This document shows positions 17,517 through 30,956 of a DNA stretch of 64,000 bases, piece after piece. The translations under genes and the position numbers were made by a program. Within the stretch, counting starts at the first letter, position 1. Each line of letters starts with the position of its first letter. This DNA is from Verrucomicrobiota bacterium (GTDB lineage: Bacteria > Verrucomicrobiota > Verrucomicrobiia > Opitutales > Opitutaceae), in the NCBI GenBank assembly GCA_023416735.1, contig JAEZGX010000016.1, positions 85,357-149,356 on the forward strand. Direction: 5' to 3'. The notes under the pieces are model-generated. The model saw only the letters and a list, made by a program, of their open reading frames with translations. It did no database searches and was not told where the DNA came from.

Positions 17517-20330
17517 ATGCCTCTCCGCCCAAACGAGTTCTGGCAAGCGGCCCGCGTCGGCACCGATGCGTTCGTCACGTTCCTCTGCTGGCTCCTCTGG
17601 ATCGGTCTTTTCCTGCTCTTCCTCGCGCAAATCGTTTCCGCCCTTTCGCGCGAGCTCACCGTTCCGACGTTCGTCCTCCGCTCCCTCGAAGAACGTTTCC
17701 AACAATCCGGCGTTAACGCCCGACTCGATCGCGCGACATTCGATCCCACCGGCGGCATCGTGCTCGAAAACCTCCGCCTCTCGCTCCCGGCCTACGCCGA
17801 GCCCGTCGCCGATATCCGCGCCGTCTATATCGAGCTCAATCCCTGGCTCCTCGCCGCCGGCCAGTTCGAAGCCCGTCGCATCCACGCGACCGGCGTTTCC
17901 TTCTCCGTTCCCGCCATGCTCGCACCGTCAGGCCGGAGCGAACAACTGCTGGGCAATCTGGACCTCGTGGTTTCGCCCACCGATCGCGAGCTGCGTATCG
18001 AAAGTTTGGCGACACATCTCGCCGGCATTCCTGTTACTGCCTCCGGCGCCATCCATCTCTCCCGCGCACGCGAGATCGACCGTGTGGCCCCGCTCCCTTT
18101 CGTCGCCGCTCTCGCCGAACATTATCCCGCCTTCAGCCGTCAGCTCATCCGCGCGGCCGAACACGTCACGCCGTTCGATGGCGCCGCCCTCCACGTCTCC
18201 CTCTCGCCTTCCACCACCCGCGGCGCCGTCGCGACCGTCCGCCTCACCGCGCGTCAAATTCGTCTCCCCCAACTTCGCGGTCTCCACGCCACCAACGTTC
18301 ACGCTACCGCGCGGGTCCCCCTCCTCGCCGAAACATCCGCACTTGTCACCGCCACCATCGATGCCGACGAGCTTCGCACCGACGACGATGTGGCCGTCCA
18401 TCACGTTTCCGCTCACACGCGCGGCTTCCTCCGCCGCGAACCGCTTTCCTTCGCTCCACGGGAGATCCAACTCACCGCCCGCAGCGTTTCCACCCATGGT
18501 TTCCTTTTCGATGCCGTCGCTGCTCACATCGAGCCCACCTCCTGGCCGCGCATCGAAGCCGAGGTGCTCACCAGCTACGCCGGCACCCCTGCCGCGATCC
18601 AAGCCCGCGCCGACTTCACCGAGCGCACCGGCACGATCCATTTCGATGGCTCGCTTTCTCCCGCGCTGCTCAACCCCATTAGCACGCTGCTCCGCCGCGA
18701 TATCCGCCCGTTCCTCCATGTCGGCGCTCCGATTGCGCTTTCGGCCGACGCCACCTTCGGCCCCGAGTGGCGCTTCGAACACGCCAAAGCCCGCGTCGCC
18801 ACCCGCGACATCGGCGGCCGCGGCGTCGTCTTCGATTCGCTCACCGGCGAACTTTCCTTCGACGGACAACACATCACCGCCACCCACGCGTTCGCCCGGC
18901 TCGGCGACAACGTCGCTCGCGGCCGCTTCGAGCAAAACCTCACGACGCACGAATTTCGTTTCCTCCTCGATGGACAACTCCGCCCGCTCGTCATCGCCCC
19001 GTGGTTTCGCGAGTGGTGGACCAACTTTTTCGAAACGCTCGAATTTCCCCACTCCCCACCCCTCGCGAGTGTGGACGTCCGCGGCCGCTGGCGCGCCGGA
19101 CACGAAACCTCCGTCTTCCTTTTCGCCGAGACTCGCGAGGCCGTCATCCGCGACGCCCCTTTCGATTACGTGCGCACGCGAATGTTCATTCGCCCGAACA
19201 TCATCGATGCCCTCGAACTTTTCGGCACTCACGGTCCCGGCGAACTTCGGGGCACCTTCACCCGCCACTTCGATCTCTCCCAAAGCGCCTGGCGCGAATT
19301 CACCCTCTCCTTCGAATCGACGCTGCCCTTCACCCACGGCGCCCATCTGATCGGCCCTCAACTCGCCCCTCTGCTCGATCCCTACTTCTTCGAAACCAAC
19401 CCCGACCTCAAAATCATCGGCCACTTCGAGGGGCCCGCCTCTCCGCAGGGCCCCCACTACACGCTCTCGATCCGCGGCGACTCCACTGGCGGTTTTTCCT
19501 TCCACCGCTTCCCCGCTCGCAATCTCTCCTTCGCCGCCACCGTCCGCGACCGCGAAGTCACGCTCGACCGCTTCACCGCCGAAATCGCGGACGGCACCCT
19601 CTCGGGCACCGCTCGCGTGTGGGACGACGCCAGCGTGCGACGTCTCGGTTTCGACGCTACGCTTCGCGCCGCCAGCCTCGGTCGCGCCGTTTCCGCTGTC
19701 ACCGAGTATATCGCGTTGCATCGCGGCGATCCTTCGCCCGCTCCCGATCGTTTCGTCTCCAGCAAGAACAATGTCCGGCTCGACCTCTCGCTCTCCGCCG
19801 AGGGTCCCGTCAACGACCTCTATAACTACCGCGGCTCCGGCAACGCCGCGCTCCAAGGCGCCGAACTCGGCGAGATCCGCCTGCTGGGCGGCCTCTCCGC
19901 GCTCCTGGATTTCACTGCCTTGCGTTTCAACTCCGCCCGCAGCGATTTCAAAGTCGAGGGTCCTATCCTCGTCTTCCCCGCCATCGATATCACCGGCGAA
20001 AACTCCGCCATCCAAGCCCACGGCGACTACTCGCTCCAACGTCGCCAACTCGATTTCAACGCCCGCGTCTTCCCTTTCCACGAGGGCGGCTCGCTCCTCC
20101 AAAACGTCGTCGGCGCCGTTCTCACGCCCATCGCTACCATTCTCGAGGTAAAATTAACCGGCCCCCTCGATCAGCCCAAATGGGCTTTCGTCATGGGGCC
20201 CAGCAATTTGCTTCGCTCGCTCAGCCAAACGAGCACGCCTTCCACCGAAGCCACCGCCACTCAACCCGCGCCCACGAGCTCACCATCTTCGGCGACAGAT
20301 TCACCTCCGCCGCCCGATAAAACACGTTGA
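17517..20330 (+). CDS. AsmA-like / DUF3971-type envelope protein
   Basis: 937 residues. An N-terminal membrane segment (DAFVTFLCWLLWIGLFLLFL) is followed by a very long beta-rich region of repeated amphipathic strands, the pattern of bridge-like AsmA/TamB/YhdP proteins. The C-terminal region (YRGSGNAALQGAELGEIRLL, FNSARSDFKVEGPILVFPAI, IQAHGDYSLQRRQLDFNARV, LTPIATILEVKLTGPLDQPK) is the AsmA-like C-terminal domain. Proteins of this class are believed to move lipids across the periplasm. The C-terminal ~30 residues are low-complexity Ser/Thr/Pro. It follows the gldAFG-DUF4340 genes on the same strand; whether it works with them is unproven. Confidence 0.75.
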   Translation: MPLRPNEFWQAARVGTDAFVTFLCWLLWIGLFLLFLAQIVSALSRELTVPTFVLRSLEERFQQSGVNARLDRATFDPTGGIVLENLRLSLPAYAEPVADIRAVYIELNPWLLAAGQFEARRIHATGVSFSVPAMLAPSGRSEQLLGNLDLVVSPTDRELRIESLATHLAGIPVTASGAIHLSRAREIDRVAPLPFVAALAEHYPAFSRQLIRAAEHVTPFDGAALHVSLSPSTTRGAVATVRLTARQIRLPQLRGLHATNVHATARVPLLAETSALVTATIDADELRTDDDVAVHHVSAHTRGFLRREPLSFAPREIQLTARSVSTHGFLFDAVAAHIEPTSWPRIEAEVLTSYAGTPAAIQARADFTERTGTIHFDGSLSPALLNPISTLLRRDIRPFLHVGAPIALSADATFGPEWRFEHAKARVATRDIGGRGVVFDSLTGELSFDGQHITATHAFARLGDNVARGRFEQNLTTHEFRFLLDGQLRPLVIAPWFREWWTNFFETLEFPHSPPLASVDVRGRWRAGHETSVFLFAETREAVIRDAPFDYVRTRMFIRPNIIDALELFGTHGPGELRGTFTRHFDLSQSAWREFTLSFESTLPFTHGAHLIGPQLAPLLDPYFFETNPDLKIIGHFEGPASPQGPHYTLSIRGDSTGGFSFHRFPARNLSFAATVRDREVTLDRFTAEIADGTLSGTARVWDDASVRRLGFDATLRAASLGRAVSAVTEYIALHRGDPSPAPDRFVSSKNNVRLDLSLSAEGPVNDLYNYRGSGNAALQGAELGEIRLLGGLSALLDFTALRFNSARSDFKVEGPILVFPAIDITGENSAIQAHGDYSLQRRQLDFNARVFPFHEGGSLLQNVVGAVLTPIATILEVKLTGPLDQPKWAFVMGPSNLLRSLSQTSTPSTEATATQPAPTSSPSSATDSPPPPDKTR

Positions 20331-20370
20331 TCCTCGCCTCTGAACCACTCTAGATAGGGTAAACACCCCA

Positions 20371-24315
<3,945 letters not shown>

Positions 24316-24372
24316 CACCGAACTCGGCGGCCCGCCAAACTTCAGCGAAGCGTAAGCTTTGCGGACGTCCCG

Positions 24373-24400
24373 CTTCGCGCCCTTTCGCGTGTTTCGCGGG
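24373..24400 (+). repeat. Word-like intergenic repeat (TTCGCGCCCTTTCGCGTGTTT type)
   Basis: Within the 166-bp gap after the hybrid kinase lies TTCGCGCCCTTTCGCGTGTT followed by TCGCGGG, a relative of the 7176 and 36190 phrases. The same gap also contains AACTTCAGCGAAGCGTAAGC, another GC-skewed phrase. No promoter can be named. Confidence 0.45.
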
Positions 24401-24481
24401 CGGCCTCCGTCAACGCCCCCAACTCGATAGCGGTTCTTCCCCGCTCCGTTGTCATTCCTCTCGTGCGTCCGCCCGCACGGA

Positions 24482-25795
24482 ATGCTTTCTCTCCCCACTC
24501 CTTCAAACACCTCCGCGCCGCCGCCCGCTCTCACCGGCAGCACCCGAGATTTTTTATCCGTCCGCGGCCCCACGCTCTCCGCTCGCGCCTCCGCTTTTTC
24601 CTCCTGGCTCCACGAGCGCATCGCCTTCGGCGGTTTTCCCTTCTCCAAGAAACTTCTCCGTCCACCCGCCGCCACCACCTCCCTTCGTCTCGCCGATGGC
24701 TCCGTCACCGTCGGTCTGAACTTTGCCTCCCAGGACTATCTCAACCTCTCCTCGCATCCTTATATCCACCAAGCTGTCCTCGACGCCCCCCAACGTTTCG
24801 GGCCGCACAGCGGCGGCGCCCCGGTTCTCGCTGGAGCCATCGAGCTTTCCACCGAGCTTGAGTCCGCACTCGCTCAACACCTCGGCCTCTCCTCCGCCAT
24901 CCTTTGCCCCACCGGCTGGGCTGCCGGCTACGGCGCGATCCGCGCCCTCATCCGCGACACCGACCACATCGTCATCGATCAACTCGCCCACAACTGCCTC
25001 CACGAGGGCGCAGCGGCCTCGACCCGCAATCTCCACCTTCACCGCCATCTCGACCTCGATCACGTCCGCCTGAAACTCGCCTCCATCCGCGCCCGCGATC
25101 GCGTCAACGCCATCCTCGTCGTCACTGAGGGATTGTTCTCGATGGACGCCGATACGCCCGACCTCGCCGGCTTCATCGCTCTCTGCCGGCAATTCAACGC
25201 CTCCCTGCTCGTCGATGTCGCGCACGATCTCGGTAGCACCGGCCCTCGTGGCACCGGCAGCATCGGCGCCCAAAATCTCCTCGGCCAAATCGATCTCGTC
25301 GTCGGGAGCTTTTCCAAAACCTTCGCCACCAATGGCGGCTTCATCGCGACGCGCGATCCCGCCCTGGCCGATTTCCTCCGCTACCTCGCTCCGGCCACGA
25401 CTTTCAGCAGCGCCCTCACGCCACCCCAGGTCGCTACCGCACTCGCGGCCCTCCAACTCGTCCGCTCCAACGAAGGCGACCGCCGACGCGCTGCGCTCCT
25501 CGCCGCCGCTCAATCCCTCCGCTCCGCCTTGTCTGTCCAGGGACTTCCGCTTCTCGGCCACGTCTCCCCGATCGTTCCCGTTCTCGTCGGCAGCGATGAT
25601 GTCGCTCGCATTGCCGCTCGCACGCTCTCGTCCGCCGGGATCCTCGCCAACCTCATCGAATACCCCGCCGTCTCCCGCGCCACCGCTCGCTTCCGCCTCC
25701 AAGTCATGAGCGACCACACGCCCGCCGCCTGCACCAACGCCGCTCACCACATCGCCCAAGCCATCGCCTCCGCCCGCTTTGCCCGACGTTGCTAA
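24482..25795 (+). CDS. Alpha-oxoamine synthase (8-amino-7-oxononanoate synthase-like)
   Basis: 437 residues from MLSLPTPSNTSAPPPALTGS; an ATG 11 codons earlier lies in poorly conserved sequence. It is a PLP-dependent fold-type I enzyme: FASQDYLNLSSHP, GPHSGGAPVLAGAIELSTEL (substrate/cofactor loop), VVTEGLFSMDADTPDLAGFI, DVAHDLGSTGPRGTGS and SFSKTFATNGGFI with K279 as the probable Schiff-base lysine. Members condense an amino acid with an acyl-CoA (BioF, KBL, ALAS, SPT, CqsA). The usual 'DEAHs.G' aspartate-histidine is here DVAHDLGS. BioF-like is the safest label; no other bio gene is adjacent, so another substrate pair is possible. Confidence 0.8.
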   Translation: MLSLPTPSNTSAPPPALTGSTRDFLSVRGPTLSARASAFSSWLHERIAFGGFPFSKKLLRPPAATTSLRLADGSVTVGLNFASQDYLNLSSHPYIHQAVLDAPQRFGPHSGGAPVLAGAIELSTELESALAQHLGLSSAILCPTGWAAGYGAIRALIRDTDHIVIDQLAHNCLHEGAAASTRNLHLHRHLDLDHVRLKLASIRARDRVNAILVVTEGLFSMDADTPDLAGFIALCRQFNASLLVDVAHDLGSTGPRGTGSIGAQNLLGQIDLVVGSFSKTFATNGGFIATRDPALADFLRYLAPATTFSSALTPPQVATALAALQLVRSNEGDRRRAALLAAAQSLRSALSVQGLPLLGHVSPIVPVLVGSDDVARIAARTLSSAGILANLIEYPAVSRATARFRLQVMSDHTPAACTNAAHHIAQAIASARFARRC

Positions 25796-25944
25796 AAAAA
25801 TTCCGCCTCACACTAGCGGCTTCCCTCCGTCCGCCTGTCATTACCCTCGCAATGCCCTCACCGGCTCCAGCTCTCCTTCCCGTCCCCCGCGCAGAACCGT
25901 CTTTGCACGGACTCACCTCTCCGGCTATCCCATCGACTGTCGCC

Positions 25945-26535
25945 ATGGCAGACCCACAGCCACGCCAGTCGGAGTTCGCCCGTCTCTACCGCGCCACGCT
26001 CGCTCCGCTGCGCCGCTACCTCACGCGCTTTCTCGGCGATCCCGACGAAGCCCAGGACATCGCTCACGACGCCTATCTCCGCGTTTACAACGCGGAAACT
26101 CGTCAACCGATCGAAAAGCCCCAAGCCCTCCTTTTCACCACCGCGCGCAATCTCGCGATCAACCGCCTTCACCGCCGCAACCGCTCTCCCGTTTCGTTCG
26201 ATTCCTGTCCGTCCGAACTCGCCGCCTCCCAAGCCCCCGGCGTCGTCAACCAAGTCATCGCCCGCCAGGAACTCCAAGCCCTCGAACAAGCCATCGCCGA
26301 ACTTCCTCCCGGCTGCCGCGCCGTTCTGCTTCTCCGCAAGGTCGAGATGCTCTCGCACCAGGAAATCGCCAACCGCCTCGGCATCGCCATCAGCACCGTC
26401 GAAAAACAACACGCCCGCGCCCTCCGTCTCCTCAAAACCGCCCTCGCTACCCGTTCCATTTCCGTCGCCCACGACACGCCCGCCTCTCCCTCTTCCGCCC
26501 CGAGCCGCACCCACAACCCGGAGGCCCGCTCATGA
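25945..26535 (+). CDS. RNA polymerase sigma factor, ECF subfamily (FecI-like)
   Basis: 196 residues from MADPQPRQSEFARLYRATLA. The open frame continues upstream to 25789 but that part is Pro/Ala-rich and unlike a sigma factor. Region 2 is LYRATLAPLRRYLTRFLGDP through DIAHDAYLRVY; region 4 is ELPPGCRAVLLLRKVEMLSH and QEIANRLGIAISTVEKQHAR (helix-turn-helix). The stop codon overlaps the next ATG as ATGA, so translation is coupled to the FecR-type anti-sigma gene. With the TonB-dependent receptor after it this forms a cell-surface signalling set in which receptor occupancy frees the sigma factor. Confidence 0.9.
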   Translation: MADPQPRQSEFARLYRATLAPLRRYLTRFLGDPDEAQDIAHDAYLRVYNAETRQPIEKPQALLFTTARNLAINRLHRRNRSPVSFDSCPSELAASQAPGVVNQVIARQELQALEQAIAELPPGCRAVLLLRKVEMLSHQEIANRLGIAISTVEKQHARALRLLKTALATRSISVAHDTPASPSSAPSRTHNPEARS

Positions 26536-27527
26536 ATCCCTCTTCTCCGTCTTTCGATCCCGCCGCCGAAGAACGCGCCGCCCTTTGGGCTGCTCGCCTC
26601 GATGGTTCCTCCCTCTCAGCCGCCGACCGCGCCGAGCTCGACGCTTGGCTGGCCGAAAACCCCGCCCACCGCGCCATCCTCTCGCAATACTGCCAATTCT
26701 CCGCCGACCTCGAGCAACAACTGCCCGCCCTCGTCCAATCCGGCGCCGTGTCGATGCCCGCGATCGCATCGCCCGCCCGCTCGCGGACGTCGCGCTGGCG
26801 CATGCTCTGGGTCGGCGGAGTTCTCGGCGCCGCGGCCGCCGTCGCTCTTTCATTCCATCTGGCGCAACCGCGCACCGACTCGCACAACCTCGCCACCGCC
26901 GTCGCCCAGCGTCACGCGCTCACTCTCTCCGACGGCTCTCAACTCGAGCTCAACGCTCACACCACATTGCGCGTCGACTTCGATCGCCACGAACGCCGCG
27001 TCCGCCTTGCCCAGGGCCAGGCCTTCTTCACCGTGGCCAAGGACGCCGCTCGTCCGTTCATCGTTGAAACGCCCGCCGGTTCCGTCCGCGTCACCGGCAC
27101 CCGCTTCGATGTTCACACCGACGCTCCGTCGGCGATCGAGGTCACCGTCCTCGATGGGTCCGTCCAGGTTCGCGCCGGCGCCTCGAACGCCCCCGTCTCC
27201 CTCACGGCCCGCGACCACTTCTCCGCGCGAGGCGAACAACTTTCCGTCACTTCGCTCTCTCCGGCTGCACTCGCCGATCGACTGGCCTGGCGCGATGGCC
27301 GCGTCGTCTTCGCCGACACGCCGCTGCGCGACGTCCTCACCCATTTTGCCCGCCATCACGGACGCAAAATCACCGTCGCGCCCGCCATCGCCGATCTCCG
27401 CATCGGCGGGCGCTTCAACCTCGACGACCTCGAAGGTTTCTTCACCGCCCTCGAATCGATCCACCCCGTTCAAATTCTCCGCGATCGCGACGGCTCCATC
27501 CAAGTCACCGCCCGCCCCACCGCCTGA
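26532..27527 (+). CDS. FecR-family anti-sigma factor / sensor
   Basis: 331 residues. The N-terminal DUF4880-type sigma-binding part is seen at residues ~10-55 (AALWAARLDGSSLSAADRAE, LDAWLAENPAHRAIL), then a single membrane segment near residues 97-115 (MLWVGGVLGAAAAVALSFHL), then the periplasmic FecR domain (LSDGSQLELNAHTTLRVDFD, FIVETPAGSVRVTGTRFDVH). The C-terminal ~75 residues (FADTPLRDVLTHFARHHGRK to ITVAPAIADLRIGGRFNLDD) are STN-like, matching the N-terminal domain of the receptor. It is coupled to the sigma gene by a 4-bp overlap. Confidence 0.9.
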   Translation: MNPSSPSFDPAAEERAALWAARLDGSSLSAADRAELDAWLAENPAHRAILSQYCQFSADLEQQLPALVQSGAVSMPAIASPARSRTSRWRMLWVGGVLGAAAAVALSFHLAQPRTDSHNLATAVAQRHALTLSDGSQLELNAHTTLRVDFDRHERRVRLAQGQAFFTVAKDAARPFIVETPAGSVRVTGTRFDVHTDAPSAIEVTVLDGSVQVRAGASNAPVSLTARDHFSARGEQLSVTSLSPAALADRLAWRDGRVVFADTPLRDVLTHFARHHGRKITVAPAIADLRIGGRFNLDDLEGFFTALESIHPVQILRDRDGSIQVTARPTA

Positions 27528-27580
27528 TCTTGCCTTCATGGAGGTGCGGTGTCTCACCGACCTCTTAACGCCCCGATCTC

Positions 27581-30500
27581 TTGACGCCGTCACGCCCACG
27601 CCTCCGCGCCGCCTTCCGTTCCCTCGCCTTTATATTTCTCCTTCCGCTCCTCGCTCCCGCCGCCCCCCTCGTATTCGATATCCCCGCTCAACCCGCCGCT
27701 GACGCCCTCCTCGCGTTTTCACAACAGGCACGCGTCGACGTCCTTTTCCCGTCCGACGAGCTCCGCCAGGTCCATTCCACCGCTGTCCGCGGTCAACTCG
27801 AGCCCGACGCCGCCCTCACGCGGCTCCTCCAACAGACCGGCTTCCACGCCCGCCGCACCGCGCACGGCACCTTCATCGTCGCCCGCTCCGCCGCGCCCGG
27901 CGGCTCGATCAAAGGCCGTTTGCTCACGCCGGAATCCACGCCAGCGACCAAAGTCGAAATCTCCATCCCCGAACTTCGCGCCACCACTTTTTCCGATCTC
28001 AACGGCGAATTCGATCTTCCCAATCTACCGCCCGGCATCCATCGCCTCGTGATCCGCGGAGAAAATTACCGCCCGCTCGAAATCGCCAACATCGTCGTCG
28101 AGCCGCGCCGCGTATCCAACATCGAAACACACACGCTCTCCCCCGCCGACGGCATCGTCCAACTCGCCCCGCAAATCGTCGAAGGGAAATTCTTCCGCCG
28201 CTGGCGGGATCGCTCCGAAGAGGATTTCCAACCGCAACGCGCCGCCGGCAACCTCGACCTGCCCCGCTCCGTCGACGACGTCCTTCCTTACACCATCTAC
28301 GATCGCCAGCAGATCGCTCGCAGCGGCGCCGTTAACCTCAACGGCTTTCTCCAGCGTTACATCCTCGACGCCAACTCCACCACTCCACCGCCCGAGCAAG
28401 GCGGCACCCAAAACCTCTTCGAAAGCGGGAGCTTCAACCTCCCGCTTCGCGGCTTCGCCAGCGACGAAACCATCATCCTCGTCAACGGCCGCCGCATGCC
28501 CGAAATCCTCGTGGTCGATCGGCGCACTCCGCCGCCCGACGTCAACTTCATCCCCGTTTCCCTCGTCGATCGGGTCGAGGTCCTCCCCGTTTCCGCGTCC
28601 GCCCTCTACAGCGGCAATCCCGTCGGCGGAGTCATCAACATCGTTCTCCGTCCCACCGTCACGCGCACCGAGCTCACCACCACTTACACCAACGCGCTCG
28701 CCAGCTACGACGCGCCGCAATTCACCACCTCGCTTCAGCACGGCGAATCCTTTCTCGCCGACAAACTCCGCGTCCGCTTCAGCGCCACCGTCACCGAATC
28801 CACCCCGCCCGTCGAATCCGAGCTCGGCTACATCCGCCGCCACTCGCCCGCCCGCACCTCGCCCACCGAGCTCCTCTACCGCGCCACGCCCAATATCCTC
28901 AGCGCCGACGGCGCTCCTTTGTTCGGTCCGGGCACCTCGTCCGTCACCTCCGTCGCACCCGGAGCCGAAGCCGCCAACCAGCTCGCGGCCTTCACCGGCC
29001 GCGAGGGCGTTCGTAACACCGACCTCTTCGATCTCCGCCAAGGCCTCACCAACTCTTTCGACAGCTCCGACTTCGTTTACGGGCGCCGCCAACGCGGCCG
29101 CAGCTACTTCGCTTCCGCCGTTTACGACGTCAGCGAATGGCTCCAATTCGGACTCGACGCCATCTACAGCCATTCCGTCGTTCACCGCGGCGCCGACGTT
29201 TTCCGCGGCACGCTTGCGCTCTCCTCCGACTCCCCGCTTAACCCGTTCGCGAACGACGTCCTCGTCACTCTAAACGAAACCGCTCCCAATCTCGGTCCGC
29301 ACTACGGCGAAGCGCGCGTCGACTTCTATTCCATCGTCGCCGGCGTCCTCGCCAAATTCCCCCGCGACTGGCGCGTGTCCTTGGATGCCCAATACGGCCA
29401 CAGCCTCACCCGCTACCGCGGCATCCAAGGCACTGACGCCGACGCCTGGCAGCAGCTCGTCGACACCGGCCGCTACAATCCTCTGCGCGACACACAACTG
29501 CACGCCCCGCCCGACGCCTTCTACGACGAGGTCATCGTCTTCTACGGCGGCCGCGATCGCTTCGTTACCCTCGGCGATTACCAGACGTTCGACACCGCCG
29601 TCCGCGTCACCAATCAATCTATCCCACTTCCCACCGGCCGCGGCGCCGTTAACTTCGGCGCCGACTACCGCGTCAACCAGCTCGCCGGCCACACCTCCGA
29701 ACTGCGCAATGGCCGCGGCGAGCTCGTCGAATCTCCCGCCCGCTTCTCCGGCCGCACCGTCGAGCGCGTCAGCGTTTTCGGCGAACTCCTCGCCCCCGTC
29801 GTCGCTCCGCACGTCCTACCTTCCTGGATACATGAAATCCAAACCGATCTCGCCGCGCGCTACGTCGTCTCAGACTCCGCCCAGGAATCCAATCTGGCCC
29901 CCACTGCCGGCCTGAAATTCGATTTCGGCGGCGGCTTTTCCCTCCGCGGCTCCGTCAGCACGTCGAACCGTTTTCCCACTCCATTCATGAGTCGTCGCGT
30001 TTCCGGCGGCGCTGGACCCGGCGGCGGCGAGGTCGAACTCGTCAACATCCGCGATCCGCGCTTCCCCGGAGAACAATACGGCGTCAACGCCAGCATCGCT
30101 CAAAATCCCAATCTCCGCTCCGAGGCCAACATCACGCGCACAATCGGTTTCCTCGTGCAGCGCGGCGAGGTTCACCGCTTTCGCCTCTCCGCCGACTTCT
30201 CCGACACGCGCAAAGCCGACGAGCTCTTCACCTTGGACGCTCAAGCCGCCATCAATCTAGAGGCCGACTTCCCCGACCGCATTCGCCGCTCCCCCACCAC
30301 CGGTCGCATCGAGCATGTTCTCACCGGCCCGATCAACCTCGCCGAGCGCCACTCCCAAAGCTGGAGCACCGCCGCCGACTACGCCTGGACCGAAAGCTTC
30401 GGCGGTCGCCTCGATCTCTATACGCGCTGGAGCTACTTCCCGCGCTACGAAACGAAAACCTTCCCCGACAGCCCTACGATCGACCACATTCGCACACCCG

Positions 30501-30865
30501 ACGGCACGCTCCCGCTGCTCGAACACCGCCTGAATTTCGGCGGCAGCTGGTCAAACCGCGTTTTCGGTTTCGGCATCGACGGACACTACTATCACTCCCG
30601 CCGGCTTCCCGTCGAATTCTGGTCCGCGCAACACAGCCGCACGATCGATCCTTATCTTCAATTCGACGCCTACGTGCAGGCCGACCTCACAAAATGGATA
30701 CCGTGGAAAAACCCGCGCCACGGCCTCCGCGGTCAGCTTCGCGTCAACAATCTCTTCGACGCCGCCCCGCCGTTCTACGCCGCCGATTCGATCCGCTCCG
30801 GCGTGCAACCTTACTCCGACTGGCGCCGCCAGACCTACGCGTTCACCCTCCAAGCCACGTTCTAA
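27581..30865 (+). CDS. TonB-dependent outer-membrane receptor with STN signalling domain
   Basis: 1094 residues. The start is TTG (27581): no ATG or GTG gives the visible signal peptide LRAAFRSLAFIFLLPLLAPAAP. Residues ~30-100 are an STN (secretin/TonB short N-terminal) domain (VFDIPAQPAADALLAFSQQA), ~105-175 a carboxypeptidase-regulatory-like beta domain (GSIKGRLLTPES, SDLNGEFDLPNLPPGIHRLV), then the plug (YTIYDRQQIARSGAVNLNGF, IILVNGRRMPE, SALYSGNPVGGVINIVL) and a barrel ending in ...WRRQTYAFTLQATF, with a C-terminal aromatic. The STN domain and the sigma/anti-sigma genes upstream indicate a transducing receptor that signals its own ligand. Ligand unknown. Confidence 0.9.
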   Translation: MTPSRPRLRAAFRSLAFIFLLPLLAPAAPLVFDIPAQPAADALLAFSQQARVDVLFPSDELRQVHSTAVRGQLEPDAALTRLLQQTGFHARRTAHGTFIVARSAAPGGSIKGRLLTPESTPATKVEISIPELRATTFSDLNGEFDLPNLPPGIHRLVIRGENYRPLEIANIVVEPRRVSNIETHTLSPADGIVQLAPQIVEGKFFRRWRDRSEEDFQPQRAAGNLDLPRSVDDVLPYTIYDRQQIARSGAVNLNGFLQRYILDANSTTPPPEQGGTQNLFESGSFNLPLRGFASDETIILVNGRRMPEILVVDRRTPPPDVNFIPVSLVDRVEVLPVSASALYSGNPVGGVINIVLRPTVTRTELTTTYTNALASYDAPQFTTSLQHGESFLADKLRVRFSATVTESTPPVESELGYIRRHSPARTSPTELLYRATPNILSADGAPLFGPGTSSVTSVAPGAEAANQLAAFTGREGVRNTDLFDLRQGLTNSFDSSDFVYGRRQRGRSYFASAVYDVSEWLQFGLDAIYSHSVVHRGADVFRGTLALSSDSPLNPFANDVLVTLNETAPNLGPHYGEARVDFYSIVAGVLAKFPRDWRVSLDAQYGHSLTRYRGIQGTDADAWQQLVDTGRYNPLRDTQLHAPPDAFYDEVIVFYGGRDRFVTLGDYQTFDTAVRVTNQSIPLPTGRGAVNFGADYRVNQLAGHTSELRNGRGELVESPARFSGRTVERVSVFGELLAPVVAPHVLPSWIHEIQTDLAARYVVSDSAQESNLAPTAGLKFDFGGGFSLRGSVSTSNRFPTPFMSRRVSGGAGPGGGEVELVNIRDPRFPGEQYGVNASIAQNPNLRSEANITRTIGFLVQRGEVHRFRLSADFSDTRKADELFTLDAQAAINLEADFPDRIRRSPTTGRIEHVLTGPINLAERHSQSWSTAADYAWTESFGGRLDLYTRWSYFPRYETKTFPDSPTIDHIRTPDGTLPLLEHRLNFGGSWSNRVFGFGIDGHYYHSRRLPVEFWSAQHSRTIDPYLQFDAYVQADLTKWIPWKNPRHGLRGQLRVNNLFDAAPPFYAADSIRSGVQPYSDWRRQTYAFTLQATF

Positions 30866-30887
30866 CGTCACCGCGTTCCCGCTTCTC

Positions 30888-30955
30888 GAACTTCAAATCT
30901 CGATCCGCTCTCCGAATCGAAAACGCCAAATCGAGATTCGAAAATCGAAAGCCCC
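30888..30955. repeat. Word-like repeat (AAATCGAGATTCGAAAATCG type) between convergent genes
   Basis: The 91-bp gap between the receptor gene and the convergent enzyme I gene is filled with phrases such as CTTCAAATCTCGATCC and CAAATCGAGATTCGAAAATC. AATCTCGAT at 30896-30904 pairs with ATCGAGATT at 30930-30938, so a hairpin could form and might act as a terminator for either gene. A related phrase is found inside a coding sequence at 38088-38122. Confidence 0.5.
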
Positions 30956-30956
30956 C

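Noticed and set aside
17928..20102. 724-residue minus-strand open frame opposite the AsmA-like gene
   Set aside because: Gly/Glu/Val-rich composition, no domain, and the plus strand has a signal anchor and AsmA C-terminal motifs.
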